Positions 44,641 through 54,564 of a DNA stretch of 64,000 bases are shown piece after piece. The notes under the pieces were generated by a model that saw only the letters and a list, made by a program, of their open reading frames with translations, did no database searches and was not told where the DNA came from. A program made the translations under genes and the position numbers. The stretch's first letter is position 1. Every line of letters begins with the position of its first letter. The stretch spans positions 849,901,760 to 849,965,759 of the forward strand of contig NC_090447.1 of assembly GCF_031143425.1 (NCBI RefSeq), written 5' to 3'. This DNA comes from Pleurodeles waltl. Taxonomy: Eukaryota; Chordata; Amphibia; Caudata; Salamandridae.

Positions 44641-45392
44641 GGACAAGACCCAGCAATTCCAGGAGTTTATTACATATGTGGACCAAATGCTTATTTCCGT
44701 CTTCCATAAGGATGGTATGGCACATGCTATCTGGGGATAGTTTTCCCAAAGATTTGTCAACTTGAGAACTTGGATAAGATTCCTAAAATGAATGAATTTC
44801 ACCTTGCTAGACCGAAGAGAGAATCTTATTCTGGCATAATTAGAGATATTTTGAAAATTTGAAAGTTGTCTACTATTGTGGATAACATGCTGAATAGTTT
44901 TTCAGTAGCCATGTTCCTGATGGACACAGAAATGGCTGCAGTAAGATCTATGACGCTTCAGAACCGCCTTGCGTTAAATATCCTTTTAGCAAAGGAGGGA
45001 CGGAGTCTGTAAAAATGCTGAATTTGCAACATTGTTGCACATTTATCCTTAACAATAGTAAAGAAATTAGAAGCTTTATTAACAATCTGACTAATTTTAA
45101 TGCTGATGTAAAAGAGTTGGAAGAACCTGGAGTTTGGGAAAAAGTTGGGAAAGGTTTTGCTTGTGTGGGGAATTGGTTGGGCAACCTAGGGAAAAGGATA
45201 GTTATGAAAATAATACAGATGTTGATGATTATGATTTGCATAGTTGGATTATGGGGAAAGGTATATAGTATGATTAAATTGTGGAAGATGAATAATGATC
45301 AGAGGAGGGAAGAAGTTGAATTGGAAAAATGCGCTATAGAAAATTTGAGAAAAAAGAGAAATGAAAAGGGTTACTGTATGACAAAAGTTTAG
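44641..45392 (+). pseudogene. env: ERV envelope, transmembrane part
   Basis: At about 44808-44830 the motif ARPKR is a furin-type cleavage site. Downstream there is a heptad-type region and LQNRLALNILLAKEG (about 44959-45003), similar to the conserved ectodomain block of gammaretroviral TM proteins, followed after a stop by a CC pair (MLNLQHCCTFIL). The frame 45015-45392 then has a hydrophobic membrane anchor (IIQMLMIMICIVGLWGKVYS, residues about 75-94) and a charged cytoplasmic tail of about 30 residues. TM drives membrane fusion; this copy is interrupted (TGA at about 44860, TAA at 45010). Confidence 0.75.
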
Positions 45393-45447
45393 GTGAACAA
45401 AAATTTGTGTCGAAATTATGGAAGATGTGATGACATATTTAGTCATC

Positions 45448-45457
45448 AGAGGAGGGA
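45448..45457 (+). other. polypurine tract
   Basis: AGAGGAGGGA stands one base before the TG of the 3' LTR, where plus-strand DNA synthesis is primed. Confidence 0.85.
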
Positions 45458-45458
45458 T

Positions 45459-46240
45459 TGTGAGAGTAGAATTAATTACTAATATATTTGTATTGATTAA
45501 TATAAGAATCTACGTTAATTAGGATAACATATAGAAAAGCGTACGTGTTAGAAGACGTGCCCACCTGAGTGGCTGTCATAGTGTGTAATAACGAATAATA
45601 AAATCATAATTGAATGTTTCTCGATGTGCAAATGTAGAAGATGTATTAACGAAATCTAATGATATATTAATGTTATGTGTTTACATAAATAATATTAGCC
45701 ATTGATTAGGCATGTAGTTTTGGGCCTACTTGACAAGCCTCATGCTAAACTACGTGACATGGATAATGTTCGTAAATGTTCTGTAAAAACGGAGAATCAA
45801 TATTATCCCTTGTTCACACAGGAATGAGCAGGTGATTTGTAAATGTGTTAAACTTTCTCATGAGAACTGACTGCTAGAATGTCTTGTTCTAGGAAATTTA
45901 ACATTGTAGACTTGATGCGTGTGACAGCAATGTTCCCAGGACCGAACAATGGATGCACTGACTGAAGCTGGGATTGTAGCAAGAAAGTTACCTGACGAAC
46001 CTGACGATGGGAACAGGAGAAGAGGAGCCAATCATCGACATGTTAAAGACAGTTTAGATATATTTTAGATATATAGGTTATAGCCTATTGGTTCTATAGT
46101 AAACGTACGAGATTCTGACCAATGACGGTGTGAGAAGACTTTCATGGTAGTTTAACTTACTCTGCCTGCCCTTCAGTATAGAGCTTCTTTTTCTGAAACC
46201 TTCAGAGCGATTCTTTCTGCCCTTCTTAGTCTTTTCCTGA
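45459..46240 (+). repeat. 3' LTR, truncated
   Basis: Starts TGTGAGAGTAGAATTAATTA and follows the 5' copy through GGAGAAGAGGAGCCAATCA (about 46017) to CCTTCTTAGT (46221-46230). It then runs into unrelated sequence. It has a ~20-base insertion near 45806-45830 relative to the 5' copy. R, U5 and any polyadenylation signal are missing, so the loss came after integration by deletion or recombination. Confidence 0.88.
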
Positions 46241-47300
46241 CAAGAAGGGGCACCACACACTTCTTGGAGCAATTGCCTGCCATACAGGGTTCTCCCTGGG
46301 CACTTAACTGTCTGCTGCTGCTCAGGACCATTCGCACCTTCTCCTGCTTGAGCTTCTTGGACTCTCCTAGAAATAAATGGGTTCCCTGAGGTAATGCAAT
46401 AGCCAGGTGTTTCATTTGAGGTAACACAAGATTCTCTGGTGTTTAACATAATGGGCCAATCCATTAACATTCATGGACTGCACGGTGAAGGGTTGGGGCA
46501 TTGTTGCAGGATGTGGAAGCAGGGTCGGCCTGCCACAGGATATATTACAATAGGGAGGCTGGTGTGGGGCATCGGAGTGGGGCTGAAGCAAAGTGCAGGG
46601 GCTGGATCAAGTGTGGTGGGTTGGGGGGAACCCTCATGTCTGGAGGCTGTGGAAAGAGTGGGGACTTTTACTTTTAACTTTGGGTCTTGGGCTGTGACCA
46701 ATGCCGAGCTGTGACATTCCTCTCCCAACCTTTACACCCAGTTTGAGGAGTAAAGTGGGATACCATTTTCTAGGTTGCAGTGCACTAACACTCATCTATT
46801 CGGCTTGCCCTCCATCCCTGGATCTGCCTTAGTGAACCTTTGGGGATACCAAGAAAAACAAGCCGTGGGGCACAGATTGGGGTGTGTGGTAGGAATGTAC
46901 CTCACATGCGGATCGTATCCCAGCTGCTTCCTTCCCAGTCAGGGGGAGGGCCATCATGTGAGCTGAATTGTGAGGGCTGGAGGGTACAGTCCTTACCTCC
47001 TTGGCCTGGGGTCTGGCTTGCGCTTTCCAACATTTGACATACAACATAAATGTGGGACTGGTTATAAGATACCTTATGTCCCATACTGTGAGACAGGAAG
47101 AGGAAAGTTTGAGGGTAGAAGAAAAAGAGGGACAAAGGAAAGCCAAAGCAAAGGAACACATACAAAATAGTGTATCAACAATGTTGGCAAAAGGCCGCCC
47201 ATTTGGCTTGCAGTGGGGGAGGCGGGCTTCTTCACCCCAGAGAAGGAACCGAAAAGAGGTGGGTTCTGGTGCCCAGTGGGGAGGTGCCCAGTGAGACAAA
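46241..47300. other. unassigned GC-moderate sequence
   Basis: On the minus strand 46427-46241 reads QMKHLAIALPQGTHLFLGES and RQLSAQGEPCMAGNCSKKCV, which looks protein-like but which I cannot place. 46470-47300 has overlapping chance frames on both strands. No repeat structure seen. Confidence 0.3.
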
Positions 47301-47860
47301 GATCTGAGTGGGATTTTTCGCTAGTCAGTCCTGGTTGCCTGCTTTAGCCTACGGTAATCGTGGGGCAGCCCCAGCCTCTGCCTCTGTCTGTCTGTGGCTC
47401 CTGGTTCTTGCTCTCCTGAGGCTGCAACCAGCACCAGTTTATCTTCAGCTAGTGGCAGCATGTGGCGTCTCCCCGCAGCCCCCCATCCATCATACAATGT
47501 CCTGCCACCTCTGTGTGGTTGTCCAGGAGGACCAGAGACCAGCTGTTTGGTGGGGGGCGGCCCACCCTGCCTCCATCAAGATTCTGCTCCTCTCACTGAG
47601 CCAGGGTGCTGTCCCCTCCACAGGCTTGGTATGAGGCATCTGTGCCTCACAGCTGATGCCTGCAGGACGTGCTGCGGGGCCTGCATCATCTACCAGTACC
47701 GGGCCAGCAGCACAGCAAAGGTGATAGGGCTTCCCACTCCAGCACAATACAGCAGCTCGAGGGGCCACCGGGAGTGAGGTGGAAAGAAGATGCCGCCGCA
47801 GAGCGATCTCAGTGAACTGCCATCTTGTTCACTGCCGTACTCCGACTCTGAACTTGTAAC
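47301..47860 (-). mobile_element. possible LINE 5' region
   Basis: The minus strand from about 47860 contains GTGAACAAGATGGCAGTTCA, the AAGATGGC type of L1 5' start, and then GC-rich sequence with many short frames. No ORF1 is found. Confidence 0.25.
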
Positions 47861-48576
47861 TCTTGAGGGTTAGATAAGAATCCAGTGTGTCTATTTTAGT
47901 TAATGAATATGTTGGTAGTTTATAACAGCAGTTTCATTTATGTGGGGTACAAATTAGCTCTTTGTATTCTGAAATGAGTTCTGTGTCTGGGTGTTTTGTT
48001 CATTGTTGATCCTACTACAGTAGTGGATTTCTTTTTATCTGATTTGTACACTCTGTTGTGTCAGTGTAAATGGATTTCACCTTGATGGTTTATGGATTCA
48101 AGCCATCTACATTGAAGTGTTGAGATGTGCCCTTTTATCTTTTAGAATTCTTCAGCCCTCCAAAGGGAAGGCTTAATTCTGCCTTTTTTGAAGTTTTTTT
48201 GTTATAAGTACGTCAAATGGCTGAGGTCATCCAATTACAGACTTTTTCTACTGAGTTTATTGTTTCAATGTGTATTTATTGTTAGATATGATTCCAACTC
48301 TGTAAAGTTGAGTTTGTTCCACTGTCTGTAAGCTGTAGTAGGATGGTGGAAATTAGTTAGTTTTTTCATCTGGGATTTTGAGTGAGAAAGTAATGAGGTG
48401 AAGATTGGTCCATGTAACAGTTGACTTTTATTGGACATAGGCTAGTTCAGGTAGAGAAGTTGACATCAAACATATGCAGTGCTATGTGTGTGGGTCCAGA
48501 AATAGTATGTTGTTTGTTGTGTGTCTAGTCTTGATATGATTGCATTTGGTTGAGGCTTATTTTGTTTAGCAAACTA
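47861..48576. other. intergenic, nothing recognised
   Basis: AT/TG-rich with no coding or repeat signal that I can see. Confidence 0.5.
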
Positions 48577-48931
48577 AGGGCCATATGTATAAAGCACCGC
48601 ATTAACGATTAACAAATAGCGATTTATAGAGAATCGTTATTTGGAAATCGCTAAATGTAATGTAAAATAGGATTTGCAAATTCTTTTGTGATTACCCAAA
48701 GTTTGCAATTGCAAATAGCGATTACCAAATAGTGATTCTGTAAAATTGCAAATCGTTATTTGGTAATCACAATTTTCCATTGTTGCATTCTGGAGCAGTG
48801 TGATGACCTCACAATTAGGAAGTGGGTCAGTCCATGCTGTTTCCAGGAGCCTAAGCCACAGGAGGAGGCACACTCAGAGAGCTGAGCACTAGGGAGCCAG
48901 TTTGGAGTGTCACCCTGGACCAAAACACACC

Positions 48932-49426
48932 ATGGCCACTGAGGAGAATGCAAAGGATGCTGAAGGTAGAAAAAGGAAACTGAAGTTCAGTGAGCTGGAA
49001 CTGGAGGTGCTCACTGAAGAGGTGGTAAAGAACAATGACAATTTGTTTGGGAAAAAGTCACTCCATGTCCCAGAGAGGGAGAAGCAAAAAAAGTGGACTG
49101 ATATCCAGGCAAAGATCAACACGGTGGGTTTGGCGCAGCGCTCCATTGAGAAGATAGGCAAGCTCTTGTACGATTTACGTACACGTGAAAAGGAGAGGGT
49201 AGCAAACAGGCTTATGGAGGCAAGGAGCACTGGTGGAGGGCCATCCACCCAGACACCATCCACCCCCCTGAAGGACATGTTGGAGGCAACTCTTCAGCCT
49301 GAAGCCATTGTTGAGATCACTGACATAGACACCTCAGCCACACCAGGTAAGGACAACAATTATTTGAATTACCATATGTTCAGGCAAAATTGTTCCCCAG
49401 AGGAAATCAATGTTAACACTCACTGA
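48932..49426 (+). CDS. Harbinger Myb/SANT-like protein, exon 1
   Basis: I chose the ATG at 48932 (ACCATGG context, MATEENAKDAEGRKRKLKFS). Residues about 14-95 form a Myb/SANT-like DNA-binding domain: RKRKLKFSELELEVLTEEVV, KKWTDIQAKINTVGLAQRSI and EKIGKLLYDLRTREKERVAN, then RSTGGG and a Pro/Thr linker. A strong donor CAG|GTAAGG at 49346/49347 means the mature exon probably ends at 49346, after SATP; the 27 codons up to 49426 would be intronic. This domain type binds Harbinger ends and brings the nuclease to the nucleus. This exon is fully open, the best-preserved coding segment of the window. Whether it is expressed is unknown. Confidence 0.75.
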   Translation: MATEENAKDAEGRKRKLKFSELELEVLTEEVVKNNDNLFGKKSLHVPEREKQKKWTDIQAKINTVGLAQRSIEKIGKLLYDLRTREKERVANRLMEARSTGGGPSTQTPSTPLKDMLEATLQPEAIVEITDIDTSATPGKDNNYLNYHMFRQNCSPEEINVNTH

Positions 49427-49666
49427 TTAAAAATAGTCCATACCACACATTCCATACAACCCAACAATACCTTATGGGAGTGGCAATCCATACTCCAATA
49501 GTGAACAAAGATTAAACATTGCAGCATTGTGCATCCCCACGCAGATAGACAAGACAAATAGCAAGCAGAAACACAATGTCAGGAAAATGGTTTACTTCAA
49601 AATTAAACTTTGAACTGAGACATGCAAAAGTAATTTGTAACTGAAATACTACGATTGATGTTGCAG

Positions 49667-50209
49667 ATGTCCCTGCAACACATGCAACAAAAAACAGACA
49701 CTGCGGGGAATGAGGAAAGCCAGCCATGGTCTGAGGTAGAAAACGTTGTGTCCATGCCACCCACACCTGCACAACTGAGATGCAGGGCAACAGTGGAACC
49801 AATCCCCAAGTTCAACCTGGAGTTCTGTGACTTGGCAGAAGACGTGCAGAACCACCTTCAGAGGTTAGACGCACTCACAAACGTCATTCCCTTCTCCAGC
49901 GCCAATACACTCCCCTCAGGAGACTTAGAGCAGATGTCAGGCAGAGTTTAGAGGAAACTGAGGGCCCATCTATGTTTGATGGTCTGGAGGCATCAATGTT
50001 ATAGGTGCAGCACCTACAATGTAAGCACATGAAATCAATGCACAGGCAGTTGGTGTTTCTGAATCACAACAAGTGCTGGTCTAATGCAACAGTGTTGGAA
50101 GGACAGAACGCAAAAGCAGAAAATTTAAGGGAGTTGACAAATGCCATTAAGAAATTCTGCACAGTGATGCATCAGGACCATGTCTCCCACAGTAGGCACC
50201 ATCAGTAAT
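49667..50209 (+). pseudogene. Harbinger Myb-like protein, exon 2
   Basis: The acceptor GATTGATGTTGCAG ends at 49666. The spliced frame begins Asp-Val-Pro-Ala-Thr, then reaches a stop within about 16 codons unless a one-base shift near the A-run at 49690 is allowed. The other frame (to 49951) reads TDTAGNEESQPWSEVENVVS and IPKFNLEFCDLAEDVQNHLQ. A further shift and a stop near 50002 lead to 50005-50208, with KSMHRQLVFLNHNKCWSNAT and ENLRELTNAIKKFCTVMHQD, a helix typical of the C-terminus of these proteins. Exon 1 is open, but this exon is decayed. Confidence 0.65.
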
Positions 50210-50485
50210 TGATTGCTAAATTGGATGGTTTTAGCAGAAATGTCCATCGCCTCACAAATTCAATTGCTTTATTGTCATGATGTGCTGTGGGCATGCAAGT
50301 TGAGATGGCACATTGCAGTGGAGACGTTGCATGGGGATTGCTGCAGGTTACCAATCCATTAGAGAACATGCAGACAGCCCGGATTGCTGGGAACTGTGAC
50401 CTAGGTGGCAGAGATAGTCAGGCGCTCTCTAACCTCAGTAGTGTGACTGCCCGTATGCTGGAGTATAAGCATTGCAGTTCCAGAC
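50210..50485 (+). other. 3' flank of the Myb gene
   Basis: No reading of note. It ends at the insertion of the GGCGGTC element (ATA at 50486). Confidence 0.4.
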
Positions 50486-50488
50486 ATA

Positions 50489-50981
50489 GGGGGTCATTCT
50501 GACCCTGGCGGTCACCGACCGCCAGGGCCACCGACCGCGGAAGCACCGCCAACAGGCTGGCGGTGCTTCCATGGGCATTCTGACCGCGGCGGTACAGCCG
50601 CGGTCAGAAACGGGAAACCGGCGGTGTCCTGCCGGTTTCCCGCTGCCCCAGGGAATCCTCCACGGCGGCGCTGCTTGCAGCGCCGCCATGGGGATTCTGA
50701 CCCCCTTACCGCCATCCTGTTCCTGGCGGTTCTCACCGCCAGGAACAGGATAGCGGTAACAGGTGTCGTTGGGCCCCTGGGAGCCCCTGCAGTGCCCATG
50801 CCAATGGCCAAGCAGACACTGAAAATCGCAACGGGTGCCACTGCACCCGTCGCACGCCTTCAACTCCGTCGGCTCCATTCGGAGCCGGCTTCCTCGTTGA
50901 AGGCGCTTTCCCGCTGGGCCGGCGGGTGGCCTTCTGGCGGTCGCCCGCCAGCCCAGCGGGAAAGCCACCGAATGACCGCAC
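50489..50981. mobile_element. GGCGGTC inverted-repeat element, about 493 bp
   Basis: Starts GGGGGTCATTCTGACCCTGG and ends in a shortened end GAATGACCGCAC; ATA flanks both sides (50486-50488, 50982-50984). Internal inverted pairs include GCGGTACAGCCGCGG and CTCACCGCCAGGAACAGGAT against ATCCTGTTCCTGGCGGTTCT. It shares long stretches with the 15961-16558 element in reverse (GCAGTGCCCATGCCA, GAGCCGGC). The right terminal repeat is partly lost. Confidence 0.8.
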
Positions 50982-51049
50982 ATATCTAATGTGATAATTA
51001 GAGTTGATCCACATTTCTTTGGATCACTGATCCAAAAATAAAACATGAG

Positions 51050-51420
51050 CAAAAGAAGAGTTATGTGGTTCAGAATTGTGGATAAGGTGAATGCTGTCTC
51101 CAAAGCCAGATGCTCACAGGAGGACATGTGCAAGCAATGGAATGACCTAAAGGGGAGAGACCATTCCTATGCTTCCTGGGCACACCAGGGTGTCCTGTAA
51201 ACTGGTTGCAGATCTCTTAGGCCTCTTAGCCTCATGCCCTGGGAGGAGAAGGGGTTGTCCATATTCTACACTATAAAAAATGAAAAAATTTCAGCCAGCA
51301 TAGCGACTGGTAAGTACTCTTAGGCCTCTTAGCCACATGTCCTGGAAGGAGAAGGGGTTGTCCATACTCTACACTATAAAAATTGAAAGAATTACGGTCA
51401 GTGTGGCGACTTGTAAGTAA
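51050..51420 (+). pseudogene. third Harbinger Myb-like fragment
   Basis: The plus frame from about 51062 reads RVMWFRIVDKVNAVSKARCS and MCKQWNDLKGRDHSYASWA, the same helices as KIVDRVNAV...IRKRWNDLQGKV in the gene at 1915. A TAA follows (about 51198), and PWEEKGLSIFYTIKNEK-like sequence resumes downstream in another frame, duplicated in tandem. So it is a different ORF1 family member, degraded. N-terminal sequence is missing. Confidence 0.65.
51214..51419 (+). repeat. 103-bp tandem duplication
   Basis: CTCTTAGGCCTCTTAGCC occurs at 51214 and 51317, and each copy continues with GGAGAAGGGGTTGTCCATA and ACACTATAAAAA. The copies differ at several positions, so the duplication is moderately old. 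It duplicates the segment of the Myb-like fragment after its stop. Confidence 0.9.
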
Positions 51421-51733
51421 CAACACTGCATCTAACACAGTAACAGATTTACTCTATTCACTCTCTCACACCACTATGCCATACATAGGCCTATACATTA
51501 CACACACATTATCAAAGCCCTGAACTGTGAGACCATAAGTAATCTCACTTCACTCAGTAGCTATTTATGTCAACATTTTGTACATTAAAACTATGAGAAA
51601 GCATTTTATTTGTTGGGGTGGATTGGCATCCACCACAATCAATAAAGTCACTGTTTTGTACAGTCCAGTCAACATTTTCAGTAAATTTAACCTGAGTTCA
51701 ACCCCTAGCAGCTGTGGCACAAAGCAGAGAGAC
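51421..51733. other. intergenic, nothing recognised
   Basis: AT-rich with no coding, tandem or inverted-repeat signal. Confidence 0.5.
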
Positions 51734-52433
51734 TTAGGAGCATATTTATGAGCCCCTAGAGCCACAGGAGTGTCACTTTTTGTGACGCTCCAGTGGCGCT
51801 ATGCCCTGCGCTGTATTTATAAGGTAGGGTTAAGCCACTTTTTGTGGCTTAACACCACCTTTTAAATACAACCCCTTCACATACAGCCCTTTGTATGGAA
51901 GGGATGTGCAGTGGGTGTTGCTGTGGGCATGCCACATCAACACCCATTGCATTTTGACGCTGCCTCAGATTTATGAATTTTCGTAAAACTGAGGCAGTGC
52001 CAAAATGTAATGCCACCCCAGGGGTGGTGTTAGCAAGGCACAACAAGGAGGAATACTTTTAGTCCTGCTCTTTTTGGCTTTTTCTATGTGTGCTGCATTC
52101 TGCAGCATGATTAAAAAGAGCAAAATGCCAGATATGATTGTTCATGTGCGGGAAGGTGTCCCTTCCTGCACATAAACAATCATTTGAAAATGACGCTTTG
52201 GTGCTTCTGCTGCACACACAGAAGTGCTATATTGCCATTAGTGATTGTTTATGTGCAGGAAGGGACACCTTCCTCAACGCAGACATCCTTGCACAATGGT
52301 GCAAGCATGCCTGCGTTGGCGCAGGCAGCTGAATTTATAGCCAGCGCAAGGGACAACACAGAGGTGCACTGTTTCCCATTAAATTTTGCCGCAGCATCGC
52401 GCTCAGTATTTGTCAGTGAAATTTGGGCCTTAG
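51734..52433 (+). mobile_element. foldback element of the 'caggaaggtg' family
   Basis: Starts TTAGGAGCATATTTATGAGC and has internal inverted pairs: GTGTCACTTTTTGTGACGC, TTAAGCCACTTTTTGTGGCT, and the core GCGGGAAGGTGTCCCTTCCT. A further copy of the core, GTGCAGGAAGGGACACCTTC, is at 52254. It ends near TTTGGGCCTTAG. No gene. Confidence 0.7.
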
Positions 52434-52554
52434 TTTAACAGAAATGTGTAAAGCATTAAGGAGTACCAAAACAATAAAAAATTCAAAAAACACAGCACAC
52501 AAAAAATGCCACTCCAATTTGTAAAGAGGAAGAAAAATTATAATAACTAAAATG
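52434..52554. other. A-rich spacer
   Basis: A-rich with no feature seen. Confidence 0.5.
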
Positions 52555-52915
52555 ATACCAAAATGACAAAGACCCAAAAAGGAGAACTAGAGATATTAAT
52601 TTAAAAAAAGTTAAGTGGAGATAGCGCCAAAAAGCCAAAAAGCGCAGAACACCAATGGTAGTTAATGGTCATTGGAGACCGGGACTTTCATTCGACCTGA
52701 GACCGATGACTATGAGAGTGGGTTGAAAACACCAAGTAGAATGGCCCTACTACGGTCAGATACCAAATGACAAAGAGCCAAAAAGGAGAACTAGAGCTAT
52801 TAATTTTAAAAAGGTTAAGTGAAGATAGCGCCAAAAAGCGCAGAGCACCAATGGTAGTTAATGGTCATTGGAGACCGGGATTTTCATACGACATGAGACT
52901 GATGACTATGAGAGT
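52555..52915. repeat. 205-bp imperfect tandem duplication
   Basis: ATGACAAAGACCCAAAAAGG at 52563 returns as ATGACAAAGAGCCAAAAAGG at 52768; GATAGCGCCAAAAAGC and GGTAGTTAATGGTCATTGGA are also shared. The copies differ at a few positions and by a short insertion. Confidence 0.9.
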
Positions 52916-53696
52916 GGGAAGTAGGAAAATTTCAAAAGTTTTTTAACTCCCAATCTGAAAAGAAATGTTTTTTTTCTGAATAAAATATATTTCTGGGCTG
53001 GACAACCCTGAAATTTACGCCAAGGAACTTCTGGTTGGATACTTTTCAAGGTCCGTTCTCTTGAAGCTATGGAGCTCTGGAACAAAAGTGCCAAAACGTC
53101 TTTTGATGCCCAATAACCATAAGAGTACATGTCGAAGGCCCCCAGGACCTCAGGGGAAGTACTTGGAGACTCTTAGGGTGTCAGGCAGAGCCAACAGCAA
53201 AGCAAAGTCCAGGTCCAGTTTCCACTGGTCAGCTGGGATATTTCACAGGAATGTCATCTTCAGCTTTTTTAATGTTCCTTGAGCCTCATAGGGGCTCAGC
53301 TCTATTCACTTTGACATCTTTCAGTCTTTGGATACCAACTGAATGATGGTCCAACTTCCTCAGGCCCTTCTCACAGGTCAGAGATGCCAAGTGCATGAGC
53401 TTCAGTCCACCTTGTGTCCATTCACAAGTCCAGCAGAGTTTTGAGGAAGGCTTGGTGAGGTTCAGGCTTTGTAAGGTCCACCAGTCTGTAGGTGGAGAAC
53501 ATGCTAAGACACCCTGAGTTCCTCTCTGATCGATGGGGTAATGTTTCCCAGACCATTACCTACCTACTTTTTCAGTAGTTTGTTTTTCTGCAAACAGGTC
53601 CAGAATGCTATGTGTCAGGGCGTTTTCAGTCAGGTGAAAGATTTAGGCCTTGCTAAACATGGGCTTGAGGACTGGGGTGTGTGTGGGTAGTTTATT
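52916..53696. repeat. probable LTR-like repeat fragment
   Basis: No gene. The sequence (for example CTTCAGTCCACCTTGTGTCC and TGTTTTTCTGCAAACAGGTC) has the regular mixed-composition look of a dispersed LTR-type repeat; I recall similar text in newt DNA. No second copy in the window confirms it. Confidence 0.35.
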
Positions 53697-54152
53697 ATGG
53701 TAATTCCAGTACCTCTCACATCAACCAAAAAGCAGTTTGAAGCAGGCACTGTACTCATAATAAACCCAGAGACAGAGATCCGAAGGCACACAAGCTGGGT
53801 CCTTCAGCAACCAGATAGGCACTACACAAGAATGGTCCTACCATTCTGTTCGCTACCTTTGAAGGGTGCAAAATATTTACATGTCCTTCATGTAGGATTT
53901 GATGGCGTGTCAATGGGAGAGGCATTGCTCCACTTTGCATATTCAATTGAGCTCAGAAGGGTCGATTCTGCCCATTCAGGTCAGCCTTATGCCTGCTCTG
54001 GGGAGGAATTTCACACGTCACTCAAGGCTGAGCACAGACTGGGAGCAGCTGAAGAACTAATGCAATTTATCCTCCTGAAAGCTCAGGCAGGTAAACTGCT
54101 ATTAAAGTTACTCTTTATATTTATTAAACACTCAACTTCAGCATTGAGTTGA
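53697..54152 (+). CDS. unidentified open frame, 151 codons
   Basis: A continuous plus-strand frame with mixed composition (TDRHYTRMVLPF-like and SGEEFHTSLKAEHRLGAAEE segments) and a hydrophobic C-terminal stretch (KLLLKLLFIFIKH). The listed start is not a well-supported ATG context. I recognise no domain. It may be chance or a retroelement remnant; it has no repeat structure. Confidence 0.2.
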   Translation: MVIPVPLTSTKKQFEAGTVLIINPETEIRRHTSWVLQQPDRHYTRMVLPFCSLPLKGAKYLHVLHVGFDGVSMGEALLHFAYSIELRRVDSAHSGQPYACSGEEFHTSLKAEHRLGAAEELMQFILLKAQAGKLLLKLLFIFIKHSTSALS

Positions 54153-54564
54153 ATTTTAATAACTATTCAAAATAGTGGTTTAACTATTTTTGTAGCTGGT
54201 CCTTTTCTCAAGTTAGCGGCTAGTATTTCAGGCTGCATTCTACATGAGACAGCAAGCCCGGACACAGTAAAAATAACTTTCTGGGCCCTTGAAGCGTAGG
54301 GACACATTAACATTAAGGGGCAGATTTATGGAAAGTGGCGTTGCACCAAGTGCAGCTCCACTTTCCCTGCACCCCTTAGCGCCCCCCTACGGCTACCATG
54401 TGTTTCCAGTACAGGGAGGACCTGGCCTGGCAGTTCGGACTGGACTGTTCCCAAGAGGAACAGGGTCAAGATACATTTGCATATGGCATGGTCCAAATTG
54501 GGGTGGCAGGGTGAGCAAAAGAACGATGGATTAAACCCAGATCTGTGACTCGGGGTGAGTGTTT
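54153..54564. other. intergenic, nothing recognised
   Basis: Low-information sequence with a short phrase AAGGGGCAGATTTATGGAAA at 54317 that resembles the start of a foldback element. No gene. Confidence 0.4.

Larger units (their letters stand above)
33571..46240 (+). mobile_element. endogenous retrovirus, broken provirus
   Basis: Matching LTR sequences start at 33571 and 45459 (both TGTGAGAG...AATTAATTACTAATAT). Between them are readable Gag, protease, reverse transcriptase, RNase H, integrase and envelope domains in that order. The integrase C-terminus and the envelope transmembrane region are of the gamma/epsilon-retrovirus type. Every frame is broken by stops and shifts. The LTR copies differ by roughly 8-10% plus small indels by eye, so the insertion is old. 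The 3' LTR is cut off at about 46240, and the internal length (over 11 kb including leader) is large. No clear primer-binding site was found. Confidence 0.9.
48577..50485 (+). mobile_element. second Harbinger-type element (left part)
   Basis: Begins around AAGGGCCATATGTATAAAGC and has a palindrome-rich first 200 bases, with alternating copies of AAATAGCGATT / AATCGTTATTTGG (48600-48775), including AAATCGCTA and TAGCGATT. A two-exon Myb-like gene follows (48932-50209). The right end is not identified, because the region is interrupted by the GGCGGTC element at 50489. Confidence 0.55.
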
